DNA of 64,000 nucleotides from Leptospira semungkisensis (GCF_004770055.1 NZ_RQEP01000018.1:62001-126000); one strand, 5' to 3'; shown: positions 10,187-19,351, counted from the stretch's first letter. Notes: generated by a model not told the origin, from the sequence alone. Program-made: numbers and translations.

Positions 10187-11343
10187 TTACTTTTCCTTTT
10201 AGAAGAAGAGGTCTTTGCTTCCAAACCAGGAAGAATAACCTCTTGTTTTGAAAACGCTTGCTTGATCTTTCTTGCAATGGAAGAAGGAAACTCAGTCTCC
10301 AGATCTTTCCATTCGCAATATTTGGTCTCAATAGAAGGACGGATCTTGCGAAAATTCTCTAAGATTTCTTTTTCAACCTTTGTATCTAGTTGGATTTCGG
10401 ATACGAAACCTTGGATCTTATGATGAGTGATCGTATGCTTGAATTTGATGCCAAGATCGGAGGCACTTAAGTCCCAATGCAGAACTGGATCCGGCTCATA
10501 TGGATTTTGTCCCTCAAAGGAAAATGGCAAGGAATAGATCGTTTTAAAGAATCGTCTTTCGGGATAACGTATTAGCAGGATCCCCTGCTTTCCTTTTAAA
10601 ACATAGAATCGGATATTTAAAGGAATTTCCTTTTTCTTCTTTTCCGTTTCAGGAATACTCTCCTGAACCCCATTTTGATAAGCGATACAATCCGTTTGCA
10701 AAGGACATTGGGTGCATAAAGGTTTTGGAATGCAAATCCTTGCACCTAACTCCATAACTGCTTCATTATGGTCGCCTGGAAAGTCCTGGTTCAAAAAAGA
10801 ATCCGCAATCTTCTGCAACGTAGAATCCGCTTTCGGCCCCGATTCTCGAAACATGACGAGTCTAGAAAGAACCCTCTTAGCATTTCCATCTAAAACAGCA
10901 AAAGGTAAATTATAAGAAATAGATAAAATTGCCCGAGCAGTATAAGGACCGATCCCAGGAAGTGAAAGAGTTTCATCCAGAGTTTTAGGAAACTCTCCAT
11001 CAAACTCGTTCACTAGTTTACGAACTCCCGCTAGAAGATTCTTAGCTCTGGAATAATATCCAAGCCCTTGCCAATAGCGAAATACTTCCTCTTCCTCTGC
11101 AGCAGCAAGATCTACAGGGTTTGGAAATCGATTCATGAATTTTTCGTATAGAGGAAGCATGGCAGCTACTCTTGTTTGCTGCAGCATGATCTCGCTCACC
11201 CAAGTAGAGTAAGGAGTACGATTCTTTCTGAAAGGAAGATCTCTCTTTTCTCGGACGAACCAATTTCTGAGCTTGCGGTTCGTATTAGGATCGAACTCAT
11301 GGACCTCTTGATTCGGATCTTTTCGTTTCAGACCTGCGGACAT
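10183..11343 (-). CDS. mutY: A/G-specific adenine glycosylase MutY
   Basis: MutY removes adenine mispaired with 8-oxoguanine. The protein (386 residues) has the HhH-GPD fold with SEIMLQQTRV (catalytic Glu), the hairpin LPGIGPYTARA, VLDGNAKRVLSR (catalytic Asp) and a C-terminal NUDIX-like domain from about residue 230. The four Fe-S cysteines are present, but the first spacing is five residues (CIPKPLC) rather than the six usual in MutY/EndoIII. ATG start. It overlaps ubiD by four bases downstream and lies about 70 bases from queG upstream. Pairing with queG and ubiD looks like chance packing rather than a pathway. Confidence 0.94.
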   Translation of the reverse strand: MSAGLKRKDPNQEVHEFDPNTNRKLRNWFVREKRDLPFRKNRTPYSTWVSEIMLQQTRVAAMLPLYEKFMNRFPNPVDLAAAEEEEVFRYWQGLGYYSRAKNLLAGVRKLVNEFDGEFPKTLDETLSLPGIGPYTARAILSISYNLPFAVLDGNAKRVLSRLVMFRESGPKADSTLQKIADSFLNQDFPGDHNEAVMELGARICIPKPLCTQCPLQTDCIAYQNGVQESIPETEKKKKEIPLNIRFYVLKGKQGILLIRYPERRFFKTIYSLPFSFEGQNPYEPDPVLHWDLSASDLGIKFKHTITHHKIQGFVSEIQLDTKVEKEILENFRKIRPSIETKYCEWKDLETEFPSSIARKIKQAFSKQEVILPGLEAKTSSSKRKSK

Positions 11344-11412
11344 GTATCTGACTATCCAAGCCTTTTACTCCAGGGAGAAAAGGAGTTTTTCGGATGAGAT
11401 TTATGGGAATTC

Positions 11413-12363
11413 CTACAAATTGTCTGGGGACTCCGGCTTCAATCCGGTTACGCTACTTAGATTTCTTTTCATCTGTTTGTAGGAGATCCTACTCACTGCG
11501 GAATCCTTAAAGGAGGCTTTAAATTCTTTCTCCTCAAGAGTAGAAAGTTTATCTTTTTTGAATAGATCTCGGATCTTAAATTCTTCGATCTCTGTCTTCC
11601 AACCTTTCTTGCGAGCCTTCACTTGGTTCCAAGGACAGATCTCTTGGCAGATATCGCAACCATATACCCAGCCATGCAAAGAATCCACAGTCTCGGATCT
11701 ATCTTCTATGGTTTTATAAGAGATGCACTTACGAGCGTCGATCCGATATGGTTCCAAGGCTCCGGTGGGACAGGAGTCGATGCAAGCTCTACAAGTACCA
11801 CATCTATCTTTAGCAATAGAAGCCGCGTATTGCAAAGGAAGATCCGTAAATATCAAACTGATAAAGAAAAAAGATCCGTACTCTTCGTGAATGAGATTCG
11901 TATTCTTGCCGATCCAACCAAGACCTGCTTCTCTAGCTAAAATTTTTTCAGGAACAGGAAGAGAATCCACTCCCTGTCTGAATTTTTGATTCGGATAATT
12001 CTTGCGAAGAAAGTCCAGTAAGTCCGCGGCCTTTTTGCGCAGAACGGAATGATAATCTTCTCCCATTGCGTATCTAGAAAAACGATATGGGAGATTGAGA
12101 GCATCATATTCAGGATCATTGTACAAAGCACCCAACGCGATCACTGATTCAGGTTTGAATCCCAGACCTTCCAGTTCCAATCGCAGATTCATGTTTTTAG
12201 GAAACCAATCCATCTTTCCATGACGGCCTTCCTGTACCCAATGCAGAATATTCTCTTGATCGGATTTCGGAACGAAAGCCTTTGCGACTCCAAACAATTG
12301 GAATCCGTTCGCACTTGCAATATTGCGAAGATCACTTAGAAGTTCTTTACTTTCGAGAACCAT
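11413..12363 (-). CDS. queG: Epoxyqueuosine reductase QueG
   Basis: QueG performs the last step of queuosine tRNA modification, reducing epoxyqueuosine with a cobalamin and two [4Fe-4S] clusters. In this 316-residue protein the catalytic region reads VDSLPVPEKILAREAGLGWIG. The clusters are bound by CGTCRACIDSCPTGAL and CDICQEICPWN. Length is slightly below typical (about 350-380) because the C-terminal HEAT-like part is short. ATG start. It is divergent from a small plus-strand gene whose likely ATG is only 17 bases away, so the promoters must overlap the coding regions. Confidence 0.94.
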   Translation of the reverse strand: MVLESKELLSDLRNIASANGFQLFGVAKAFVPKSDQENILHWVQEGRHGKMDWFPKNMNLRLELEGLGFKPESVIALGALYNDPEYDALNLPYRFSRYAMGEDYHSVLRKKAADLLDFLRKNYPNQKFRQGVDSLPVPEKILAREAGLGWIGKNTNLIHEEYGSFFFISLIFTDLPLQYAASIAKDRCGTCRACIDSCPTGALEPYRIDARKCISYKTIEDRSETVDSLHGWVYGCDICQEICPWNQVKARKKGWKTEIEEFKIRDLFKKDKLSTLEEKEFKASFKDSAVSRISYKQMKRNLSSVTGLKPESPDNL

Positions 12364-12380
12364 ACTCGTACACTTTCATT

Positions 12381-12743
12381 ATGCAAGAAGGAAAAGAAAC
12401 ATCCTTACTTTCTCTTTCGGGAGGGATTCCTCTCGCAGAATTATTAGAGGCCGCAAAAGAAGCCGGTCTCGATCTTCCTAAGGAAAGGACCCGTCCATTA
12501 GGTAGGATCCTTCTTGCTGGACTCCTCGGAGCTCTTCGTGGATTTTCAGAAAGAAGACTTTCTCCATTCCTTCCCACACATAAACATATCTTCAAAGAGA
12601 TCGCAGAGGAACTTACAGAAGTCTATACTTTTCTTTCTGAGGAACCAAATGAAAAACTCGTCCTACAAGAGGCATGCAATTTCGGGATCAAGAAAGTATA
12701 TCACTTAGAATGGAAACTCTATTCTTCTCACGAGCTATTCTAA
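12381..12743 (+). CDS. Conserved hypothetical protein, 120 residues
   Basis: I do not recognise a family. The protein is soluble, begins MQEGKETSLLSLSGGIPLAE, and contains a glycine-rich helix (RILLAGLLGALRGFSERRLSPFLPTHK) suggesting a small globular fold. The frame stays open upstream into queG back to a TTG at 12282, but that would overlap queG almost completely. ATG at 12381 is preferred although no good ribosome site precedes it. Its stop abuts the stop of the convergent DUF350 gene with no base between. Coding is supported mainly by the long open frame and tight packing. Confidence 0.6.
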   Translation: MQEGKETSLLSLSGGIPLAELLEAAKEAGLDLPKERTRPLGRILLAGLLGALRGFSERRLSPFLPTHKHIFKEIAEELTEVYTFLSEEPNEKLVLQEACNFGIKKVYHLEWKLYSSHELF

Positions 12744-13667
12744 TTAAACTGCAAAGAATAAGATCGCAGAGAAAGAAACAAGTACTACCGCTTCCAGCAA
12801 ACCCGCCCCGAAATTCTGATCTCTTTCTATTTCTTCTTTCAGAGTAGAACCAGGCAGAACAACCCAATCCGCAAAAAAATGCAAAACAGGGATCACGATA
12901 AAAGAAAGTCCCAGATCCAGAAGAAGTAAGATCCCAGTATGCCATAAGGATTCGAATTCTCTGAATAAAGCGCGAGTCAATAAGATCCCTATCGCAAGAA
13001 GTGCACCTGCAAACGCAACTCCGGCAGCAACATTCTGTTTTTCTTCTAACTCTACTCTAAGCCTGTAAGGGATCCATAGTTTATAATAAAATGCGAATAA
13101 GATCATTCCGATCTGCCCAATCGAAAAGAATATGATCGAAAGGATGGAACCGATAAGAGTCTTTTCCAAAACAGGAGAGACCGCAAGCCCAAGTCCGTTC
13201 GGAAATACTTTCTCCCCTATGTCTCCGTTCAGAGCAGCAGTAATAAAGAATGCACTGGCGATCGTTCCACCAAATAGTACGGAAGAAACTGCCATATTAC
13301 GTTTTTCATATACTTCTTCTTGCGCGTCTATTCCACCTAAAATGAGTCCATCATTGATTTTTTGGGAGATCAACAGTAGAACTACTCCTAGAAAGGAGAA
13401 CGCTGCCACTTGGAATAGATCGCTTAAGAAATCGTTCCCGCCTCCAGGATGGGAAACGATCGTGATAAAGATGACGATGATGCCTAAATAATATCCGGAA
13501 AGATTTAAGGCAAGAGCGCTATTGTCGGATTTGACTAATTCCTCGTCCAATTTACGAGGCTCCGTCCAGTCCTTGATCTTTTTACCGATATAAAAGATGA
13601 AGAAACCTAAGCCGAAGAAGGCAAGGTCCTTTCCTAATACAGAAAGATATTTCCAAACGAAATCCAT
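12744..13667 (-). CDS. DUF350 membrane protein
   Basis: Inner-membrane protein of 307 residues with about eight hydrophobic helices. It belongs to the DUF350 type: charged inter-helix motifs such as KLDEELVKSDNSALALNLSGYYLG, and a second related half (RVELEEKQNVAAGVAFAGALLAIG, then LKEEIERDQNFGAGLLEAVVLVS) indicate an internal repeat. DUF350 proteins have no settled function; some sit beside stress or membrane-repair genes. It lies 13 bases after map in the histone-map-DUF350 run, so it is probably co-transcribed with them. Confidence 0.82.
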   Translation of the reverse strand: MDFVWKYLSVLGKDLAFFGLGFFIFYIGKKIKDWTEPRKLDEELVKSDNSALALNLSGYYLGIIVIFITIVSHPGGGNDFLSDLFQVAAFSFLGVVLLLISQKINDGLILGGIDAQEEVYEKRNMAVSSVLFGGTIASAFFITAALNGDIGEKVFPNGLGLAVSPVLEKTLIGSILSIIFFSIGQIGMILFAFYYKLWIPYRLRVELEEKQNVAAGVAFAGALLAIGILLTRALFREFESLWHTGILLLLDLGLSFIVIPVLHFFADWVVLPGSTLKEEIERDQNFGAGLLEAVVLVSFSAILFFAV

Positions 13668-13680
13668 GCCCGCCAGCTTA

Positions 13681-14436
13681 CTATGGCAGGGTTAAAATTT
13701 CATAGCCTTTTTCTGTGACTAAAATCGTGTGCTCGAATTGCGCAGACCACTTTCCGTCTCGAGTGGTTACAGTCCATCCATCCTTTTTGGAGAAGATGAC
13801 TTCCCAAGTGCCTAGATTCACCATGGGTTCCACTGTGAACGTCATGCCTGGTTCTAATTTGGTAAGTTTACGATTGGAACGATAGTGAGGAACTTGAGGT
13901 TCTTCATGAAAACCTCGGCCGATCCCGTGACCCATTAGATCACGAACGATCCCGTATCCTTTCGGAGTCAGATAATCGTCGATTGCATTTGCAATATCGC
14001 TGATCCGATTGCCGGGCTTAATCTGCTCTATTCCGACCCACATTGCCCTTTCTGCGTCTTGGACTAGACGCTCTACTTCGGGACTTGCCTTGCCTCCGAC
14101 AATGAAGGTCCTGGAGCTATCTCCATGATAACCGTCCACTATCGGAGTCACATCCACATTCACGATATCCCCGTCTTTCAAGACGTCGACTGCTTTCGGA
14201 ATGCCATGGCACACTACTTCGTTAATAGAAGTGCAGACAGACTTCGGAAAACCTTTATATCCCAGAGGAGCAGATTTTCCTCCGTTCTTTTTCGTGAATT
14301 CTTCGCAGAGATCGTTAATAGCGAGAGTACTAACACCCGGTTTGATATAACCGGATATATAGTCCAGAAGTGCGGCGGCTAATTTGCCGGCCGCCCTCAT
14401 TTTCTCGATTTCGGTCTTGTTCTTGATGTAGATCAA
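13681..14436 (-). CDS. map: Methionine aminopeptidase type I
   Basis: MetAP removes the initiator methionine from nascent proteins. The 251-residue protein shows all five metal ligands: two Asp in VNVDVTPIVDGYHGDSSRTF, His in MGHGIGRGFHEEP, Glu in GMTFTVEPMV and Glu in AQFEHTILV. The substrate His is the one in YKGFPKSVCTSINEVVCHG. It lacks the N-terminal zinc extension found in some type I enzymes. ATG start; the gene begins 7 bases after the histone stop, so expression of the two is likely linked. Confidence 0.96.
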   Translation of the reverse strand: MIYIKNKTEIEKMRAAGKLAAALLDYISGYIKPGVSTLAINDLCEEFTKKNGGKSAPLGYKGFPKSVCTSINEVVCHGIPKAVDVLKDGDIVNVDVTPIVDGYHGDSSRTFIVGGKASPEVERLVQDAERAMWVGIEQIKPGNRISDIANAIDDYLTPKGYGIVRDLMGHGIGRGFHEEPQVPHYRSNRKLTKLEPGMTFTVEPMVNLGTWEVIFSKKDGWTVTTRDGKWSAQFEHTILVTEKGYEILTLP

Positions 14437-14443
14437 GACTCTC

Positions 14444-14635
14444 TTAGAAGTCGGTTGGTCTAACCGTAGTGCGTTTGTTCGCCTCGGTACGTTTCAGTGC
14501 ATCGTCGATCAGTCCGTACAGCTTTTCGTTTAAGCCGTCGACTGCGTCTCCGGAAGTCATAAAGCCTTTAGATTTGATATAAGCTTTTACCTTGCTTGCG
14601 ACGATGAGGGTATCCTTTTCAGCGCTTTGAGCCAT
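14444..14635 (-). CDS. Bacterial histone-fold protein
   Basis: Small DNA-binding histone of the type described in Bdellovibrio and Leptospira. The 63 residues from MAQSAEKD form a single histone fold: helix 1 (IVASKVKAYIKSKG), helix 2 (SGDAVDGLNEKLYGLIDDALKRTEANK), and the loop/helix 3 start TTVRPTDF. That last segment carries the R-T pair and terminal Asp seen in archaeal histones and the Bdellovibrio protein. The ATG at 14635 has a strong ribosome site (GAGGAAG, 6 bases upstream). The same frame is open to another ATG at 14713, which would add a 26-residue tail rich in Lys and Arg (MVQKKKTTVKRKN). It precedes map by 7 bases. The fold call is from pattern and memory of the family. Confidence 0.85.
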   Translation of the reverse strand: MAQSAEKDTLIVASKVKAYIKSKGFMTSGDAVDGLNEKLYGLIDDALKRTEANKRTTVRPTDF

Positions 14636-14918
14636 GGAATTCTTCCTCTTAACAGTAGTTTTCTTTTTTTGTACCATACGAACGAGCTTTGGGAGCTTCT
14701 CCTTATTCTCCATCCCGAGACTTTCCGGAACGTATCGAATTTGACTTAAGATACATTTCCAGAGCCCTCGAAAAAAGGAATCATTTTCGGATTAGCTCTC
14801 AATAATTTCATTCTTTTCTTAAAAACGAAAAGTTGTACTCCATGAAACTATTTGCATATCGTATAATACAAGTGGGAACGAGACATATTGGGGAAAAAAT
14901 CCTGGGTCAAGAAAAAAA

Positions 14919-17900
14919 TCATCCCTTTTTGACCGCCTCATTCTGAATAATCGTCTGCACTAGAGAAGTCTCTAGTCCTAATTTCTCCGCGATTGTCTCG
15001 GGAGCCCAATGGAAATTATGAAATAAATTTAAGACAGTGGCCTTTTTACGAGTTACTAGAGGATCTTTCTCCGTTTGTTTTCCAGACTTACCGCTTCCCG
15101 ACTTGGAAATATTTGTCTGTACTACATCCATGAAAGTAGAAAGCTTCTCAAAGGTGTCTTCCGCTTCGGTTAACAATCCTTCTAAGTCTTCCTTAACGCT
15201 TAGAGCACCTTCTTTCATATCATCTAATCTCTGTTGAAGAGTGCTGATCTGTTTATGACGCTCTCCTAGTTCCGACATTAAATCTTCTATCTTGTCGAAC
15301 TTAGCTTCTACGGAAAGGATCTCTTCTTTTCTTCCTGCAAGTATTTCTAATCTATCATCAGTGCGGCGTAGAGTCTCGGCGACTTCCTTCTCACGAGTCT
15401 CAAGTACGGAGATCTCTTTCTCCATCTCGCGGATCTTTTGAGCGACCTTGCCTGCATTTTCCTTATGATCCTGGGAATCCTCATCCAACTGACGGATCTC
15501 TTCTCGAACTGCGATCACTCTTCCTAAGCGATCTTCCAGATCCAAGAAGCGAGATTCCATCTCGAAGGCTCTTTCTCCCGCTTCTACAAGTTTGCGATGA
15601 GTATCGTTCCACTGAGAAGATTCTTCCATCATTCGGCCGAATTCTTCTTTTAAGGCTTCGGCCTTCTCTTCTATAGAAAGTATTTCGGCTTCTCTTTCTT
15701 CTGCCTTGGAAATACGAGATTCCAGGTTGTCCTGCAAATTGCGAAGACGGCTCATATTCGAGTCCAGATCCTCGTAGATCTTTTCGGAATGATTTGCGTC
15801 CTCGAGTCCTTCTTTCATTTGAGAAACGAATTCTTCGGAACGTTCTATGACTTCTTTTACTTCTAAGAAGAGCGCGGAACGTCTCTCCGCTTCTTGCATT
15901 CTTTCGGAAACATCATCCACAGAAGAACGAAGCTTTTCCGCCTCTTCTTCCAGTTCAGTAAATAAGGATTGCTTCGCATCTCGGATCTCTTCCAAATCCT
16001 TGCGCAGATCCACTTGCAATATTCTGTATTCTTTCTGAGCGATCTGGAATTCTTCTCTTCCGGTGCGTAGGAATTCTTCGGAAGAAGTTTGGGTCTCTTT
16101 TAAGAGTCCCTTCACTTGGTTCTGGAAATCCTTCATCTGTCCTTCGCTTTCTTTCAATCCGGAAGAAAGAGCATCTTCCAAATTGCGTTTCACGTCGGCA
16201 AGATGCTTTGCGATCCTATCTTCTAGTTGGCCTAGTTGGACTTGGCCCTTATCTAAGAGTGCTGATAATTGCTTATTGATCTTGGAATCGATAGTATCGT
16301 TCAAACGATCGATCTTCTCTTCCTGTCTTTCGAAGAATTCTTGGCCTGATTCTTTCAGTTTTTCTAATACTGTTTTGGCCTGATCGGAAGCTTTTTCTAG
16401 TTGTGATTCTGTAGCAGTACGAACTCGATCCGCCTGCATCTCTAGGATTTTTTCGTTCTTACGGATCAGATTCTCCAATCTTTCTCCGACTGCAGAATAT
16501 TCTACTTTTACTAAATCGACGGTGTTTTGCGCTTCTGCTTTCAGTTCTCGATAACGAGCCTGGAGTTCTTCTTTGACCTCGTCTCCGTCTTTCTTGAAAT
16601 TCACCTTGTACTTAGAGACAAATTCTTCGATCTTATCCTTTTGCTCGGAATAAGATTTGGAGAATTCTTCCAGATATTCTGCACCTTTAAAGTGGATCTG
16701 CCCCAGTCTCTCTTCAAGACCTTTGATGGCATCCATAGTATGACCTTTTTGGGATTGAACTTCTTCTTCCCAAGAACGAGAGAAATGCTCGAACCTTCTG
16801 TCCATCTTGCGAAACTCTTCTTCGATAATCCCGCCAATATCTCCCACCTTGGATTCTGCCTCGGAGATAATATCAGCTGCAGAACCTTCTACAGCTTCTC
16901 GGATATCTTTTACGTAGGAATCCATTTCCTTCATACGTGTAGAAACCTGGACATCGAAGACCCTTACATTCTCACGGATCTCTTCCCATTCTCCTCTAAA
17001 GCGTTCTGAATGGGACGCGTGAAGAGCTCTCAATTCTTCCTCCAAGGAAGAGCGAACTCCTTTCACATAATCGTCCATTTCCTTCATACGCGTGGAAACT
17101 TGGACATTAAATCCTCTGATATTCTCTCGGATCTCTTCCCATTCAGTGCGGAAGCGATCGGTATTAGAAGCATGCAGTTTTCCTAATTCTTCTTCGAGAG
17201 ATTCGCGGATCTGCTCAATTCGGGACCTGGATTTTCTTTCCTCGTCGGAACGGGAGACTTCTAATGCGGAATGGAATTCCTTGAGTCCGGTCAGGATCTC
17301 TTTTCTCAAATCTTCTGCTTCGCTACGTAAACCGCTACTGATCCGATTGAATTCATCTTCGAACGTATCGATCTGACGCATGAGCTCGGCCTTGCGGGAA
17401 TCTGCCTGCTTTAAGAGTTTATTTTCGGCTTCTAGATACTTCTCTTGGAAGATATTGATGGAATCGTTAATTCCTTCCGCCTGTCTGCGAGTCTCGTTTA
17501 GGATCTCGTCCCTTCTTGTCAGAGTTTCTAGGCTCATCCCTTCTATCTCTTTACGAATGGCTTCTATTTCGATCCTGACTCCGTTTAAGAATGCTTCCTT
17601 AGAATGAATGACCTGTTCTAGGACCTGATCATATTTTTGTAATAGAGCCATTTCGTTTCTTGCGAATGTCTCTTCTAATTTACGATCAGCAAGTTCTGCT
17701 TTTTCATCTACTCTTGTTTCTAAACGATCTATCTTTTCGGAAACAGTTAAGAAAGCAGTTTGCATTCTGTCGGTTCTTGCATCCAGATCTTCTTCTTTTG
17801 CTTCTACCGATTCGAGAAGGGAACGTATTTCTTCTCTTGCGAGATCTACTTTACCGACAGTGTCGCTGAACAATGATTTGGTTTGAGTTTCCAGTTTTTG

Positions 17901-18500
17901 TCTGAAAGCCTCTCCAAGTTCACCTAAGCCGGACTCGATTCGATCCGCTTTGGCTTCGAGAAGACCTTCTAACTCAACGATCTTAGAAGCGAGAGATTGT
18001 AAAATATCATCAGAACGAAAATTTAGTTTTTCTTGGAATGCTTCCAAGAGGATCTCCGCCTCGGAACGGATCTCCTGGATCCTTGTACCGATTGCATGAA
18101 CTTCTTTCTTTCCTAACTCAAGTCTACCAAGCCCATCTTGGATGGATTGGGATTCTTGGCGGATATCGGAGGATAAATGAACTACTTCTTTCAAATCCAA
18201 AGTGACTGCATTCAAGAAATCACGGTTAGAACGAATGGTATCTAATAATTGCCTGGACTCTTCGTTTAACGCCTTCACATCTTCTGCGAGTTTGCGAGTT
18301 TGTTTGAGAGTGATGTCTAACTCTATTCCGGAATCCTTAACGGACTGGACTTTTTCTAACGCAATCTCTTGCAGCTCTTCTTGGAGTTTTCCAGTATAGC
18401 GTTTGATTTGGCTGAGCTTATAATTCGACTTGTCCATCCTGCGAAGGAGGATTGTAATGCCTACACTGGCTAAAAAAGGTAAAAGGAGTTCTAGGCCCAT
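14919..18500 (-). CDS. Giant membrane-anchored coiled-coil protein (SpiroCoCo-like)
   Basis: 1193 residues, nearly all heptad-patterned coiled coil rich in Glu, Lys, Arg and Ser. It has one N-terminal hydrophobic helix (about 2-19) and a small C-terminal globular end (VTRKKATVLNLFHNFHWAPE onwards) that looks like a helix-turn-helix. A 51-residue unit is tandemly duplicated (bases 16902-17054 and 17055-17207; key words RFR.EWEEIREN and QVSTRMKEMD.YVK). The architecture matches what is annotated in Leptospira as a SpiroCoCo family coiled-coil protein. A structural or cytoskeletal role is inference. It is upstream of the histone in the same direction and divergent from a methyltransferase 23 bases away. 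Confidence 0.85.
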   Translation of the reverse strand: MGLELLLPFLASVGITILLRRMDKSNYKLSQIKRYTGKLQEELQEIALEKVQSVKDSGIELDITLKQTRKLAEDVKALNEESRQLLDTIRSNRDFLNAVTLDLKEVVHLSSDIRQESQSIQDGLGRLELGKKEVHAIGTRIQEIRSEAEILLEAFQEKLNFRSDDILQSLASKIVELEGLLEAKADRIESGLGELGEAFRQKLETQTKSLFSDTVGKVDLAREEIRSLLESVEAKEEDLDARTDRMQTAFLTVSEKIDRLETRVDEKAELADRKLEETFARNEMALLQKYDQVLEQVIHSKEAFLNGVRIEIEAIRKEIEGMSLETLTRRDEILNETRRQAEGINDSINIFQEKYLEAENKLLKQADSRKAELMRQIDTFEDEFNRISSGLRSEAEDLRKEILTGLKEFHSALEVSRSDEERKSRSRIEQIRESLEEELGKLHASNTDRFRTEWEEIRENIRGFNVQVSTRMKEMDDYVKGVRSSLEEELRALHASHSERFRGEWEEIRENVRVFDVQVSTRMKEMDSYVKDIREAVEGSAADIISEAESKVGDIGGIIEEEFRKMDRRFEHFSRSWEEEVQSQKGHTMDAIKGLEERLGQIHFKGAEYLEEFSKSYSEQKDKIEEFVSKYKVNFKKDGDEVKEELQARYRELKAEAQNTVDLVKVEYSAVGERLENLIRKNEKILEMQADRVRTATESQLEKASDQAKTVLEKLKESGQEFFERQEEKIDRLNDTIDSKINKQLSALLDKGQVQLGQLEDRIAKHLADVKRNLEDALSSGLKESEGQMKDFQNQVKGLLKETQTSSEEFLRTGREEFQIAQKEYRILQVDLRKDLEEIRDAKQSLFTELEEEAEKLRSSVDDVSERMQEAERRSALFLEVKEVIERSEEFVSQMKEGLEDANHSEKIYEDLDSNMSRLRNLQDNLESRISKAEEREAEILSIEEKAEALKEEFGRMMEESSQWNDTHRKLVEAGERAFEMESRFLDLEDRLGRVIAVREEIRQLDEDSQDHKENAGKVAQKIREMEKEISVLETREKEVAETLRRTDDRLEILAGRKEEILSVEAKFDKIEDLMSELGERHKQISTLQQRLDDMKEGALSVKEDLEGLLTEAEDTFEKLSTFMDVVQTNISKSGSGKSGKQTEKDPLVTRKKATVLNLFHNFHWAPETIAEKLGLETSLVQTIIQNEAVKKG

Positions 18501-18523
18501 ATTTTGAGTTTTTAGAAGATTCT

Positions 18524-19351
18524 GTGAAGAAGCCCTTTCATAGAATTATGTCGCATCAAATGGATAGGAATACTCGAGACCAGGGGAATAAATCAAGAAT
18601 TATTTCTCAAATCCCCAAAAAAAGGCCTTATAGCGCATTTGCGGCCCTTTACGACCGGGTCATGAGAGAGGCTCCTTACTCGGATTGGGCCTCTATGATT
18701 TTAGAAGGATACCAGATTGGCACCGGGAGTTTTCCTCCTTGTAGTATCTTCGACATGGGCTGCGGCACTTGCAAAATCTGGCCTTACCTTCCTCCTGAAT
18801 CGGAACTCTGGGGAATGGACGATTCAGCTGAAATGCTTCAAATCGCCGATTCTAAGCTAATTAGAGGCACCAGGGTCCAAGGAAGCCTACTCTCCTTCCC
18901 CCCTTTACCAAACAACTTTGACCTGGCCTTCTCCATCCATGATACCTTGAATTACTTTTTGGAAGAGGCCCAAATCGAAAGGATCTTCGCCCAAACTTCG
19001 GCAATTCTTTCCGAGGATGGGGTCTTCTTTTTCGATGTGAGTACGGAAAGAAATTTTCAAAAAAATTTCCGGGGAAGGACTCTCAAAGAGACTCATGGAA
19101 GCACAAAACTAGTTTGGGAGAACGAATATGACCCCGAATCCAGTGTACTAAAGACCAGTCTTCATTTTACCGGTCCGGAAGTTTCCGGGGTGGAAGAGCA
19201 TTTTCACCGGGCCTATCCATTAGAAATTTGGAAATCCTTATTAGAAGGTGCAGGCTTTACTATCCTAGGGATCGGTTCGGATTATGCTTCTTGGAAGGTT
19301 TCCTCTAGGGCGAATTATTGGAACTTTCTCTGCAGAAAAAACTCTAAGTAA
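18524..19351 (+). CDS. Class I SAM-dependent methyltransferase
   Basis: 275 residues with a Rossmann-like methyltransferase core. Motif I is IFDMGCGTCKI (near 75), then an acidic end of strand 2 (LWGMDDSAEMLQIA) and the post-II region NNFDLAFSIHDTLNYF. Later sections (GVFFFDVSTERNF) fit the small-molecule methyltransferase type rather than an RNA enzyme, but the substrate is unknown. A GTG at 18524 gives the longest form; the first 30 residues look unstructured, and ATG at 18548 or 18560 is possible. None has a strong ribosome site. It is divergent from the giant coiled-coil gene. Confidence 0.85.
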   Translation: MKKPFHRIMSHQMDRNTRDQGNKSRIISQIPKKRPYSAFAALYDRVMREAPYSDWASMILEGYQIGTGSFPPCSIFDMGCGTCKIWPYLPPESELWGMDDSAEMLQIADSKLIRGTRVQGSLLSFPPLPNNFDLAFSIHDTLNYFLEEAQIERIFAQTSAILSEDGVFFFDVSTERNFQKNFRGRTLKETHGSTKLVWENEYDPESSVLKTSLHFTGPEVSGVEEHFHRAYPLEIWKSLLEGAGFTILGIGSDYASWKVSSRANYWNFLCRKNSK

